DNA of 64,000 bases, taken from Leptobrachium leishanense. Lineage: Eukaryota > Chordata > Amphibia > Anura > Megophryidae. Below are positions 49,087 through 59,035 of the stretch, piece by piece. Each line of letters begins with the position of its first letter. Positions within the stretch are counted from its first letter, which is position 1. The position numbers and the translations under genes are program-made. The DNA lies in the NCBI GenBank assembly GCA_009667805.1, contig CM019063.1, positions 409,672,626-409,736,625 of the forward strand. Reading direction: 5' to 3'. The notes below the pieces were generated by a model. That model was not told where the DNA came from. It ran no database searches and worked only from the letters and a program-made list of their open reading frames with translations.

Positions 49087-49188
49087 AAATATTCGCCTCC
49101 TGTCTTTATTAAAATTAAGATTATTCTAACACCAAGGCTGGAATAATTCACAATTTTATACCAAGTCAGGAGGCTTCATATTTTGCAG
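49087..49188. repeat. DIRS internal complementary region
   Basis: ATTCGCCTCCTGTCTTTATT and on through ACACCAAGGCTGGAATAATT complements the left end of the element (48404-48475). CCAAGTCAGGAGGCTTCATA then complements the right end (54165-54190). In DIRS elements this block bridges the two ends so that a circle can form. It begins directly after the recombinase stop codon. Confidence 0.93.
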
Positions 49189-49190
49189 TT

Positions 49191-50130
49191 TTAAAGCTGC
49201 ACCAGAGCCCCAGATGCATGGGAACGAGGACGGAAAGAGAAGGTACGAAAAGTAACCGCCCTAGACCAATCAGTAGCCGTCAGAATATCGGACAGAGAAC
49301 CCCCGGCATCGGCAGCAGAGGAAGCCGCAGCGCCCCGCACGGAGTGCGTGCCAAAGTGAGGAGCCACGCCTGCGAGAGAGAGTAACCAGCGCACCCATCT
49401 AGAGAGTGTAGGAGAAGAGACAGGTTTGTAAGGAGTGACACAGGAGACCAAAAGTTGGCCTGTCGGAGAGGAGCGCAAGGGACACAAACGGGAGAGGTAA
49501 GTAGAAACACAACGAGCCACACACAATAGAGGATCGGAAGGAAAGTAAGGATAGAAAACCTCAGGAGAAAGTGTTTTAGTACGCCTGGTAAGTGTGAAGA
49601 CTACACCCTCAGGGGAGAAGGCCACCGCGTGCGCATCGAAAGCCCTAACGTCGGAAACGCGGCGAAAGGACACCAGACATAAAAGGACTGTAAGTTTAGC
49701 TGAGAGCTGACGGAGGGAAAGCGCATCGTTGTCCGGCCAACTACGCAGGAAATCTAACATCAGCGCAACATCCCAAAATTTCACGTACTTAGGTGCCGGT
49801 GGTCGAGCGAGACGAACACCGCGGAGGAGGCGACACACGGAAGAGTCCCCACCTACGGGAACGCCCCCCATGGGTACATGAGCAGCCGAGATAGCGGAAC
49901 GGAATAGATTAATGGTCCGGTATGACTTGCCGGAAGTGGAAAGGTCCGCCAAAAAATTAGGGGTAAAGGGGCTGTAGCGGGATCAGCCTTGCGTCGCACA
50001 CACCAATTACACCAAGTTCTCCATGCGTAACAGTAGCTCCGGCGTGTGCCAGGAGCCCAGGATTCCCATAATAAGGTGCGAGCTGCTTCCGATAGGCCTG
50101 GCAGCATGCTGGGTCCCCGGAAATCGTCCA
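49191..50130 (-). pseudogene. DIRS tyrosine recombinase, frameshifted, active-site Tyr replaced
   Basis: The protein that would cut and rejoin the circular DIRS intermediate. The N-terminal core-binding part lies in one frame (SEAARTLLWESWAPGTRRSY, about 50100-49980) and the catalytic part in another (49952-49191), so a one-base shift lies near 49961-49975 in a run of A and G. Catalytic part: LVSFRRVSDVRAFD supplies the first arginine and GTHSVRGAAASSAADAGG the H-x-x-R pair. At the position where family members carry the nucleophile tyrosine (TFxxFYxRP), this copy reads TFRTFSFRP, so the tyrosine appears changed to serine (codon TCT). That would be inactivating. Confidence 0.88.
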
Positions 50131-52099
50131 TGCCACCAGGCAAAGATTGCCTTCCAAGACCAACGGGTGTGGTCCGCCTTGAGGATCCGTCAGAATCGAA
50201 TGGAAGTATGGTAGCCGAAGCGGATGAAGGCAGGAGAATTCCAACGTCAGCGGGAACCAGGGTTGAGCATGCCACAGGGGCGTGATCAGAAGAAGTCGAA
50301 TCCCTCGTCTGCGGACTTCCTGGAGCGTACGCGTGATCATCGGGAACGGTGGGAAGGCATAGGCGCCTGACGGGGGCCAGGGCTGGAGGAAAGCATCCAC
50401 CGCTGCCGCCTGCGGGTCCGGAAGCCAACTGAAGTAGGCCTGCGTCTGATGATTCAAGCAGGAGGCGAACAGATCGAGGTGAAAAGGTCCCCTCAGAGTC
50501 GACAGTTGTTGGAATGTTGCAACGTCCAATTTCCAGTCGCTGGAGTCCCTCCAATATCTTGAAAACCAATCCGCCACATAGTTGGAGGAACCGGGCAGAT
50601 ATTCCGCCGTGAGGGAGATGTTCCGTTCCAGGCAGTAATTGAAGAGGGAGAGAGTAAGGTCTGTTAGGATCTTGGATCGGGAGCCCCCCAGCCGGTTGAC
50701 GTATTGGACTGCAGAAATGTTGTCCATGCGGAGAAGGAGTGAGCAGTCCCTGAGGTCCTGGGTAAAGCTGCGGACGGCGAAGGAGCCGGCGATGAGTTCC
50801 AGGCAGTTGATATGAAGTTGCCGTTCTTCGGGGTTCCATGCTCCGCCCGTAGATGCGGATCCGCAGGTCGCTCCCCAGCCCGACTGACTGGCGTCCGAGT
50901 CCAGGACAAAGTCTGGTAGGGAGCCGAAGATGGCGCGTCCATTCCAGGCTTCCATGTGGCGCAGCCACCATAGGAGTTCCACCCGAACCTCTGAGGTGAT
51001 AGGGACCAGTTGGTCGTAGGAGGGGTGGAGGCGGAGGTACGTGGTCTTCAGGCGCTGCATTGCGCGATAATGTAGCGGGCCGGGGAAAATGGCATGAATG
51101 GAAGAAGAGAGAAGGCCTACGACTCTTGCTAGGTCTCGAAGGCTGACAGTGTCCGACGACAAGACTCCTTTTAGAGTCTTCTTGATGGCCCGAAGTTTCT
51201 GCGGGGGAAGGCGGAGTTGACAAGACGTGGAGTCGATGTCGAAGCCTAAGAAGGTGATGGTTTGAGTGGGCCACAGCTCTGATTTCTCTCTGTTGATGAT
51301 GAAACCCAGGTCCTGCAGGAGTGCCACTACCAAGGTGGTGTGATGTGAGGATTGGACAGGAGTCTGAGCCATTACCAGGATGTCGTCCAGGTATACGATC
51401 GTCCTGATGCCTTGGGCCCGTATGGAGGCCATTACCGGTTTGAGGAGCTTTGTGAAACACCACGGTGCGGAACTGAGGCCGAAAGGCAGACATGTGAAGT
51501 GCCAGAGGTCGCGATGCCAGCGGAACTGCAAATACGGTCGGTGGGCAGGATGGACCGGGACCGTGAGGTAAGCGTCCGTGAGGTCTAGTCTCGTGAACCA
51601 GTCGCCGTCTTGAAGGAGATCTCTGAGGAGGTGTATGCCCTCCATCTTGAAGTGACGATAGGACACGAAAGCATTGAGTGCCTTTAAATTTATTACCGGC
51701 CGGAGGTCTCCAGACTTTTTGTGGACCAGGAATATATTGCTGGTGAGGCATGGTGGTTCTAGCGCTGGGAGGATGGCCCCTTTCGAACTGCAGGGAGCGA
51801 AGTATCTCGTCTATCAATGCTGATTCCTGTGAGGAGTAACGGGCCGGGGGCGGGGAAGCAGACTGGACGGGGACCTGGGAGAAGTCTATTAAAAACCCGG
51901 ACACGGTTCGCAGTACCCATGAGTCTGAGGTGAGCTCGCGCCACTTGGAAAGAAAAAAGGGTAATCGACCCGCGACCAGTATGTGTGGTAGCGGAAGCGC
52001 AGGGGTACTTACCCACGGAGTAGCGGCGTCTGGGTCTGCCGAAGCCACAACCGACGGGAACTCCCCGTGCCAGGATTGGGCTTGGACAATACTGCACAT
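49957..52099 (-). pseudogene. DIRS reverse transcriptase/RNase H, one frameshift
   Basis: The start region (from ATG at 52099) reads GRLPFFLSKWRELTSDSWVL and overlaps the gag end in another frame. Near 51780-51795 the frame slips by one, and the rest continues through 51666-49957: RLDLTDAYLTVPVHPAHRPY (RT motif A), LPFGLSSAPWCFTKLL (B), IVYLDDILVMAQ (C, the YLDD site), FLGFDID, then RNase H (LDSDASQSGWGAT, CLELIAGSFAVR, RMDNISAVQYVN, ADWFSRY). A C-terminal DIRS-specific segment follows (FHLDLFASCLNHQTQAYFSW). The order and roughly 700-residue total are normal. The frame downstream of the slip is open to its natural stop. Confidence 0.92.
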
Positions 52100-53375
52100 C
52101 CGTGCCTTGGTATGAGGGAAGGCGAGGCCTATATGAGGTGTGGTAACGGCTGGCGACCCGACCTCTTGGTGTGCCAGCCCTGGAGGAAAAACGAGTGGTA
52201 GGGTGGAAAACTCGCTTCATGTTTGACTGCACTTTCTGCATATTGGTGTAGACGTTAACCTTGCGGTTCAGTTCTTTTAGGAAAAGGTCTCCGAACAGCA
52301 ACCCCTTCGCTGCAGGACCCAACTCCTTGGTGGACATAGAGGTTAATTTGGCATCAAAGCGAAAAAGCACCGCTTTACGGCGTTCAGAAGAAATGCCAAC
52401 ATTCGCATTTCCCAAAAGGCAAAGGGCGCGCTGTGCCCATTCACGGACCAGTGCCGGATCGAGCGGGGTATTGTTATTTAATGCCTCATCCGCCATGACA
52501 AAAATCAATGAAAGGGGGCCCGAGACGTCCAGCAATTTGTCCTGGGCGCCGCGGAGACCCTGTTCTAGTCCCCGTCGAGGATCCCTGCCAGCCTTCCCCA
52601 TGAAGGTGACAAAGTCCTCATCGAACTCTGGGGTAAGGGATACTTTATCTGGAAGGGTCGGGCGAGGGCATTCTGCCCGCAAGCGTGCCCTGTCAGCTTT
52701 TTCCAGAGGACAACGCAACCAGAAGCGCAGGAACTCTGCAATATGATCTGGGGGAATCCAGGCCGGAGACCTGGGGTGTGTAGTGGTGCGTGGGTCGAAA
52801 AACGGAATGCCCCTGGCGTCCAGGATTGGTGCCAGAGTGTCCGTGGACACTAGAGAGCGAGGAGCTGACGTGGCCGAGTGGGGTACAACAGCCAAAGCAT
52901 CGGGACGGGGCTCACCCGTCGAGCTAGGAGTAGCCGGCGGGTCACCGGCGGTTTCTACTCCTTCATCCGCCGGGTAATCGGCCCGGTAATCCTCCAAATC
53001 ACAAGAGGCAACCTCGTTTTGATGGGGGGACATATGAAAGGGTTTGTTTGCGGGGCCTTTACCCTTTCCCGCGGTTTCTGACTGGCCCTTCCAGGGCCTT
53101 TTACGCGACGGGGCGGCAGCCTCGGATTGATCTGACTGAGAGTCCACCGAGTGGGCTGGGGACTGGGCACTGGAGAGCACTGGGGGCTCCTGCTGAGGAG
53201 GTGGAAGTGGAGGTAAGGCCGCAAGGGCAATAGACAAGGTCTCAGAAATGGCTGTAAGGAGCCAGGCCTGAGCTCTTCCTAATGGATTGCATTTAGCTGT
53301 GGGGGGTCCATCAAAAAAATTTTTGGTAACGGGACTCACCCGTTGCTGATCTAATATATGTAGGGATATATTCAC
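51759..53375 (-). CDS. DIRS gag-like protein
   Basis: An open frame of 538 codons upstream of and overlapping the RT region, the normal position of DIRS gag. The N-terminal third is rich in proline, serine and basic residues (PSRKRPWKGQSETAGKGKGP). The central part contains FLRFWLRCPLEKADRARLRA and an alpha-helical capsid-like block, LFGDLFLKELNRKVNVYTNM, that is conserved among DIRS gag proteins. The start at 53375 (MNISLHILDQQRVS) is the first ATG of the open frame. It probably packages element RNA, but gag function in DIRS is poorly defined. Its frame is uninterrupted here, unlike the other two. Confidence 0.85.
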   Translation of the reverse strand: MNISLHILDQQRVSPVTKNFFDGPPTAKCNPLGRAQAWLLTAISETLSIALAALPPLPPPQQEPPVLSSAQSPAHSVDSQSDQSEAAAPSRKRPWKGQSETAGKGKGPANKPFHMSPHQNEVASCDLEDYRADYPADEGVETAGDPPATPSSTGEPRPDALAVVPHSATSAPRSLVSTDTLAPILDARGIPFFDPRTTTHPRSPAWIPPDHIAEFLRFWLRCPLEKADRARLRAECPRPTLPDKVSLTPEFDEDFVTFMGKAGRDPRRGLEQGLRGAQDKLLDVSGPLSLIFVMADEALNNNTPLDPALVREWAQRALCLLGNANVGISSERRKAVLFRFDAKLTSMSTKELGPAAKGLLFGDLFLKELNRKVNVYTNMQKVQSNMKRVFHPTTRFSSRAGTPRGRVASRYHTSYRPRLPSYQGTDVQYCPSPILARGVPVGCGFGRPRRRYSVGKYPCASATTHTGRGSITLFSFQVARAHLRLMGTANRVRVFNRLLPGPRPVCFPAPGPLLLTGISIDRRDTSLPAVRKGPSSQR

Positions 53376-54055
53376 AGATTTTGCGTGAGTATGTAATTAT
53401 CATCGGGGCTCACCCGAGATTATTTGCGGACAATTTATAAAGTTACCGACAGAATAAATAATGTTTTTTGTAAAACATTAGTATCGGGGCTCACCCGAGA
53501 TAGCGGAGGGGTCCTGCAGTGAACCAAACGTTCTCTGGTATAAGGATTGTTAGCGCGTGTCTCCGAGCTGTCATCCGTACAGGCTGTGGCATGGAGAAGC
53601 GCGAGTTACTACTGGCGGCAAAAATACAGTTAAACCCTAAAATGACCGCCAGCGCGGGCAGGCGCAATAAGAACATCTACGCATGAGGGGAAAATCACCG
53701 CGCGTGCGCCGCATCGAGGGAGCCGTGGCCCTGCTTAAACAGTTGGAGTAAGCGCAACTAAAAACCCCAAACTCGGGAAAGAATTTCGCTGCCGATGGTC
53801 GCCCGGGCACCAAAGGGCAGGGGGCCCTCGGTTCGCCGGGAGGCCGAGTGGATCGCAGAGCGCACCCTGTAGGCGGGAGAGTGCCCGCACAGCAGTGACA
53901 GACCTGTGAAGGAAACCTCAGTTAAAGTATTGAAAATTACGTTTAGTTAAACACAAGGAAACTCTATTTAAATAAAGGCAAAACAAGATATAAATACAAT
54001 TAGACCTGGCAACCAGGAGCAGTTAAGGAAACGTCTCACCTGGTCGCCAGCAGCA
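53376..54055 (-). other. DIRS 5' leader with repeated GGGCTCACCCG motif
   Basis: Between gag and the terminal repeat there is no ORF. The string ATCGGGGCTCACCCGAGAT recurs at about 53402 and 53482, with a diverged version (ACGGGACTCACCCGTTG) at about 53330 just inside gag. Spacing is near 80 bp. On the element's coding strand these read CGGGTGAGCCCCGA. A segment near 53865-53890 holds GGCGGGAGAGTGCCC. Confidence 0.6.
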
Positions 54056-54190
54056 AAGAAAAGAGGGCGTGGCTAAGGACTTACTACTCTCTTGTTGTTT
54101 ATTGGTTACTGCTGTTGCTATGTAAACTTTCCTTTGCTGCTGTTGTTTAGTAAAGAAAAGAGAATGCAAAATATGAAGCCTCCTGACTTG
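54056..54190. repeat. DIRS inverted terminal repeat, right
   Basis: AAGAAAAGAGGGCGTGGCTA through GCTGCTGTTGTTTAGTAAAG is the complement of the left terminal repeat. It is followed by the right unique end CAAAATATGAAGCCTCCTGA, which matches the internal complementary region. Confidence 0.95.
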
Positions 54191-54793
54191 ATATAAAATT
54201 GAAATTATGATTAATCCTCCAGAGTCAAATGTGAAATGATAAACAATTAATGACAGACAGCTTTTTTTTTTAATTTTTATTTTCAGAAATGGGGATTCAG
54301 TACAAAAAAAGACAGAGTAAAGTCACACATATACTGTATAACAGAAAAATAGTATAATCAGCATGTATAAAACCCCCACAGTTTTCATTCAGTAAGGAGA
54401 AACCGTATGTATCTATACAGACAGAGAAAGATAGAAAGAGACAAATTAGAACACGGCAGACAAATAAACAATGGGGGGAAAAAGGGGATCTAGAGAAAAC
54501 AGGCAAGGATGCCCCCACTCATAGGAGAGAGGGAAAGGGGTCAAAGGGAAAACTGTACAACTGGCGGATTAAGTCCTCCTCCGAAGACCCATCTACAGTC
54601 TACGGAAGATCAGCCTCCGTCCAGGCCTCCCATATTTTACCATAAGAACGCAGTGTTACGTGCAATTTAGCTGACAGTTCGTCCAGGATTCACACCTCCA
54701 CAATAATATGTAGAACTCTTCACCAAGGTGGGGGATCGACAGATCTCCACGTCTATGACAGCCAGCTTTTAATTTGCACTATCCACTTTACAG

Positions 54794-54901
54794 AAACACT
54801 GTGACCGCCAAAAATCCAGTCTGCGTATCCGATATCGCCCATCCTTGTTTCAGCACATTGGGACGCATTCATCGCTGGCTGGCAAAATCCAGAACTTGAA
54901 G
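54794..54901 (+). CDS. MGAT4: MGAT4-family GlcNAc-transferase, exon g
   Basis: Exactly 36 codons: [20 protein letters not shown], then [16 protein letters not shown]. The KHCDRQK and RPSLFQH-G-HSSL blocks are diagnostic of MGAT4 catalytic domains, and the exon fills precisely the gap between exons f and h. Acceptor CTTTACAG, donor AAG|GTGAGT; phase 0 in, phase 0 out. It is squeezed between the DIRS element (592 bp upstream) and a nested MITE stack (119 bp downstream), yet has no damage. It is short and easily missed by frame-based searches. Confidence 0.96.
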
Positions 54902-55138
54902 GTGAGTTAAATGACTGACCATGGGGCTTCCAAGAAAAATGCTTAACCACCCAGTTCTATATATCTAAGTAAAACTATAGAATGAACCCTAAAAACCCTT
55001 GGTGCATTGTAAGACTTTGTGGGCCACATTACACTCTTAACGCTAACGTTAACACTCAACTGCATGAGCATTAACGTTAGCTGTGGTGTCTACCACATAT
55101 TACAATCCAAACGCAAACGGGTTAAGTAACCCATTTGC

Positions 55139-57377
55139 GGGCCCTATTACAATCTTCGCTCATCCGTTTTGCCCGCGCAAAAACACATTTAACGCGAGGG
55201 ACAAAACCCTTTGCGCTGAACGTCGTATTACAATGTCAGCGCAACAAACACGCATATACATCTACCGCGGGTGAACCTGTGCGAACGGTGCACGAGCTTA
55301 CTGTACTGCGCGGGTCGTATACTTAACATTGTCAGCGCAAATGCATTTGTGCGCTGGTATGCGGATGGTATTACAATCTATGCACAGTTTGTAACACACA
55401 GCCTTTGCGCGCATAATTTTAGCAACTCCTACCGCCCTGTATCCCTGCTTCCCTTTACCTCTAAGCTCTTAGAAAAACTAGTCTTCAACCGCCTCTCCCT
55501 TTTCCTGTCCTCCAATTCCCTACTTGACCCCCTGCAATCTGGCTTCCGTCCCCTACACTCAACTGAAACTGCCCTCACCAAAGTCACCAACGACCTCCTA
55601 ACTGCTAAAAAACACGGCCACTATTCTATTCTCATCCTGCTTGACCTCTCGGCTGCTTTTGACACTGTTGACCACCCCCTCCTTCTACAGACCCTCAACT
55701 CTCTGGGTCTCGGTGACACTGCACTTGCTTGGGTTGACTCCTATTTATCCAACAGGTCCTTCTGTGTGTCCTTTTCTGGTAACTCCTCCTCTTCATTGCC
55801 TCTATCTGTTGGTGTACCTCAAGGCTCTGTCCTTGGTCCTCTTTTTTCATCTACACCTCCTCCCTGGGCAAAATCATCAACAGCTTTGGCTTTAATTACC
55901 ACCTCTACGCTGATGACACTCAGATCTACCTCTCTACCCCTGATCTCTCTCCCCCTGTCCTTTCAAAAGTCAGTGACTGTTTATCTGGCATCTCCTCCTG
56001 GATGGCCTCCCACCACCTAAAGATCAACATGTCAAAGACTGAACTCCTACTTATTCCTCCCTCCAATGCCTCCCCACCTCCTGACTTCTCTATCACGGTG
56101 GAGGGTATCACCATCTCCCCATCAAACCAAGTTCGCTGTCTTGGAGTTACACTTGACTCTGCTCTTTCCTTCATCCCCCACATCAAGTCTCTTTCCTCCT
56201 CCTGCCGATACCAACTGCATAATATTTCCAGAATTCAGCCATTTCTTACCGCTGTCACCACAAAACAACTCATACACGCCCTGTAATCTCCTGACTCGAC
56301 TATTGCAATAATCTCTTATCTGGCCTCCCTCTGTCCCGCCTCTCCCCCCTACAATCCATCCTAAACGCCTCCGCCAGGCTAATTCACCTCACCCGCCGCT
56401 CTGTCTCTGCCGCTCCCCTCTGCGAGTCCCTTCACTGGCTCCCCATCCACTGCAGAATTAAGTTCAAAATCCTTATCCTTACCTACAAAACCCTCACTAA
56501 CTCAGCTCCCCACTACCTGTCCTCACTAATCACCAAATACACCCCAGCCCGCTCCCTAAGGTCAAACAGTGACCTGCGCCTAGCTTCTCCCCGCATCACC
56601 TCTTCCCATGATAGACTGCAGGATTTCTCACGCGCAGCCCCCACTCTCTGGAACGCTCTCCCTCGTACTGTCAGACTTTCCCCTAACTTCTCTTCCTTCA
56701 AACGCTCCCTTAAAAAGTTCCTATTTAGGGAAGCCTACCACCCAACTCACTGACGCAACCATCAATCACTCTCACCTAACAGTCCTCTCCTCCTGTTTCC
56801 AACCCCAACCCTCCTAGATTGTGAGTTCCTACGGGAATAGGGCCCTCATCTCCTCCTGTACTGTTTGTCAAATGTTGTTCAATGTATTGTAACCCTGTCT
56901 ATACTGTGCCTATTGTACAGCGCTGCGGAATATGCTGGCGCTTTATAAATAAAGAATAATAATAATAATAATAAAAATACACAAGCCCAAAAAAAAAAAT
57001 ACAGCAAAGTATAGTTACACATTCTACACATACCAAAGCAATAAAATGGAGAAGTTGTGTGTGCATTTATTATTGCTGCAGCATATATGCGCAGATTGAC
57101 TTTGACAGGCACAAAAACTTAACATGAGACAATCAAGGTTCTTAATTCTGATTGGCTGAATGGCGTGAAAAAAACAGTCCGCACACTGATTTCTGCACGC
57201 AATGTTGCTGCGCGCGCGTTTGTGCTCGTCCGTTTAACGCGCGTTATTGCTCGACGGGTGAAAGAATGAGCGAGGATTGTAATTCCAGCATTGATTTACG
57301 TGCATTAACGTTTGACGCTTGGCGCACAAATTCACGCGTTTACCGTGTGTTTTTGCGTTAAGAATGTAATAGGGCCC
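55139..57377. mobile_element. GCGCA-rich foldback element split by an L2
   Basis: Termini GGGCCCTATTACAATCTTCG and ... ATGTAATAGGGCCC are flanked by TGC (55136-55138 and 57378-57380). It is the reverse complement of the element at 37560-38293. An L2 lies between AATTTTAGCAACTCC (left) and ATACACAAGCCC (right). Confidence 0.88.
55432..56986 (+). pseudogene. L2-clade LINE, RT domain and 3' end, 5'-truncated
   Basis: The frame 55432-55850 carries RT motifs: [72 protein letters not shown]. The YADDTQ active-site region continues in another frame (about 55906-55925), then 56002-56286 gives [18 protein letters not shown] and [20 protein letters not shown]. Further shifts and stops follow to the 3' UTR ending GCGCTTTATAAATAAAG and an (AAT)n tail, typical of L2. 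Truncation at the NYRP block means the endonuclease and N-terminal RT are missing. The borders are set by the uninterrupted host element at 37560-38293. Confidence 0.92.
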
Positions 57378-58069
57378 TGCGTTTGGTACTTTGCACTTTT
57401 CAGCACGAGGTTACTGTACTTTGTGCTCCCTATGCTTAACCTGGGGAGCGCAAAAGTGTTAATCAGCGTTAGTATTACAATCTACTAGTGCTGATTAACG
57501 TTCGGCTGTGGTTAGCAAAAAGTTAACCAGAGCCAGGACTTGGTGTTAACGGAAGCATTGTATACTCACCTCCTGTCCCGCTGCGAGGACCGCTGCTCCA
57601 ACCGCCTCCTCCGTCCGGTGGGAGCAGGGAAAGACTGGGGGAAAAAGTTCCCCCAGTCTCTCCCTGCGTATCACTATGCTGACCGGCCGGATCTCACGAG
57701 GTGAGATCCGGCTGGTCATGTGACCAGCGCGAGAAAACTCAATGGGCTCCATCGAGTGGATGCTCGCAGCTGCGCTCAGCGCTGCCGCGAGCATCCCGTC
57801 CCGTAGCGCGCGGTAACAATGCAGGCAGATTTTTAAGCGCCTGCAATGTAATTCCACGCTAAAACCGGGGCGGTAGGGGGAAAACTGCAGGCGCAGTTTT
57901 TTCTCACTACCGCCCCCGTTTTAGCGTGGAAATCATAGTGTAGCCCTGTGTCTATACAGTGTATTCATTTAGATCTTTATATATATCTCTATTTTCATCT
58001 GTTAATTGTTAGAACCGTGTTTTTTTCCAAGTCTATGGCCACTTATTGGTTTTGCCAAAGACTGCAGGT

Positions 58070-58205
58070 CAGGGGTCAGCAACCTTGGCCCTCCAGATGT
58101 TTTAGAACAACATCTCCCATGAGGCTCAGCTGCTTGTTAGTTGGGCAGAGCCGCATGGGAGATGTGGTTCCAAAACATTTGGAGGGCCACGGTTGCTTAC
58201 CTCTG
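58070..58205. mobile_element. short hAT MITE
   Basis: CAGGGGTCAGCAACCTTGGC and the complement GGTTGCTTACCTCTG enclose arms with CCCTCCAGATGTTTTAGAAC. A half copy lies at 45208-45280. The 8-bp duplication has decayed. Confidence 0.8.
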
Positions 58206-58347
58206 CTTTAGATATTTGAGAGTTGGTGGCCACTGTTTAGTATTCACCATTCCCTTCCTGGGGTTTATATATATATATATATAATATAATATATTATATA
58301 TATATATAATCTTGTAATGTGTTGTAAAATATTATCTTGATTTACAG

Positions 58348-58541
58348 GATAAAGATTTTGACAAGAAAATTCTCTACACACCGCATCCGAATCCTCCAGC
58401 GAAGTTGAGCACCAGTCTCAAAATATACCAACAATTCAGTCTTGAAAAGGCATACAAGGGCGAGGAATGCTTCTGGGCATTTTCTCCAGTGGCAGGAGAC
58501 TACATTCTGTTTGAGTTTGAGGAGGCACTCAGACTAGACGG
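58348..58541 (+). CDS. MGAT4: MGAT4-family GlcNAc-transferase, exon h (start of C-terminal domain)
   Basis: A 194-nt exon reading DKDFDKKILYTPHPNPPAKL, STSLKIYQQFSLEKAYKGEE, then CFWAFSPVAGDYILFEFEEA and LRLD, with a split glycine codon. NPPA-LSTSLK-Y and FWAFSP-AGDYILF are family signatures that lead from the transferase domain into the C-terminal lectin-like domain. Acceptor TTTACAG after a TTATCTTGAT-rich tract, donor ACGG|GTACAT, a weaker but acceptable donor. Phase 0 in, phase 2 out; the next exon was not found before 64000. Confidence 0.94.
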
Positions 58542-58678
58542 GTACATATGGCTTGCTTGTTTATGTTGAGTTTGATGTAAAGCAGATTCCTTGTATTGTT
58601 TACCCACAACACAATTCTATGTTATAGGGATCTGTATATTGTGTGTTTTTTTTGGGGGGGGGGGAGTTTTGAGATAGG

Positions 58679-58866
58679 ATTTTACCAGGAAGGATACATT
58701 GAGATTTCTCTTGTTTTCAAGTATGTCCTGGGTGGCGAGTATGTACCGCTAGGTGTCTTGCCCAAGGACACTTACTGGAGAGGTTGCTCGCTGGAATCGA
58801 ACCCATGACTCCACAGGCTCTCTCCACGCAGAGCAGTGATGTTACTTCTACTCCACCCAGTCGGTT
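58679..58866 (-). mobile_element. tRNA-derived SINE, copy 4
   Basis: Complement orientation. Tail at the left (TTTTACCAGGAAGGATACAT), B box GGTTCGATTCCAGC on the minus strand (58792-58805), head CGACTGGGTGGAGTAGAAG at the right. Confidence 0.87.
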
Positions 58867-59035
58867 CTTGGCAGGGTTCCCAAATTTCAAACAGCTCTCT
58901 CTATAAACATTATTCTATAAAACCCTGAAGGTACAGTTTGCATCTTTAAGATGGTTAATGATAAACACCAGGTTGGACATAAATTATTTAAATCTGAAAC
59001 ACCACTGTAAATTTATATCTTTTTAGCGATGTATA

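Larger units (their letters stand above)
48404..54201 (-). mobile_element. DIRS-type tyrosine-recombinase retrotransposon
   Basis: A nearly complete 5.8-kb DIRS element, antisense to MGAT4. It has inverted terminal repeats (48455-48583 and 54056-54190), an internal complementary region (49087-49188), a gag ORF, an RT/RNase H ORF and a tyrosine recombinase ORF. The borders are set by the internal complementary region, which is the complement of left end joined to right end. That places the ends near AAATTGTGGATTATTCCAGC (left) and CCTCCTGACTTGATATAAAA (right). As expected for DIRS, no target duplication is seen. It sits 0.84 kb after exon f and 0.59 kb before exon g. At least two frameshifts and a changed recombinase active-site residue argue it is no longer autonomous. 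Confidence 0.95.
55021..57946. mobile_element. MITE-B relative split by another MITE
   Basis: Termini GGGCCACATTACACTCTTAA and the complement of GGGCTACACTATGATTTCCA are flanked by TGT (55018-55020 and 57947-57949). The right part includes TTGTGCTCCCTATGCTTAAC, a minus-strand GAGGTGAGTATAC at about 57562-57574, and palindromes such as GATCTCACGAGGTGAGATC (57690-57708). It has no coding content of its own. Confidence 0.82.

Noticed and set aside
49980..51760. Middle of a 748-codon minus-strand frame (49853-52099)
   Set aside because: Only its first roughly 100 and last roughly 80 codons belong to DIRS proteins. The middle is a shadow of the RT/RNase H frame and exists because of the frameshifts.
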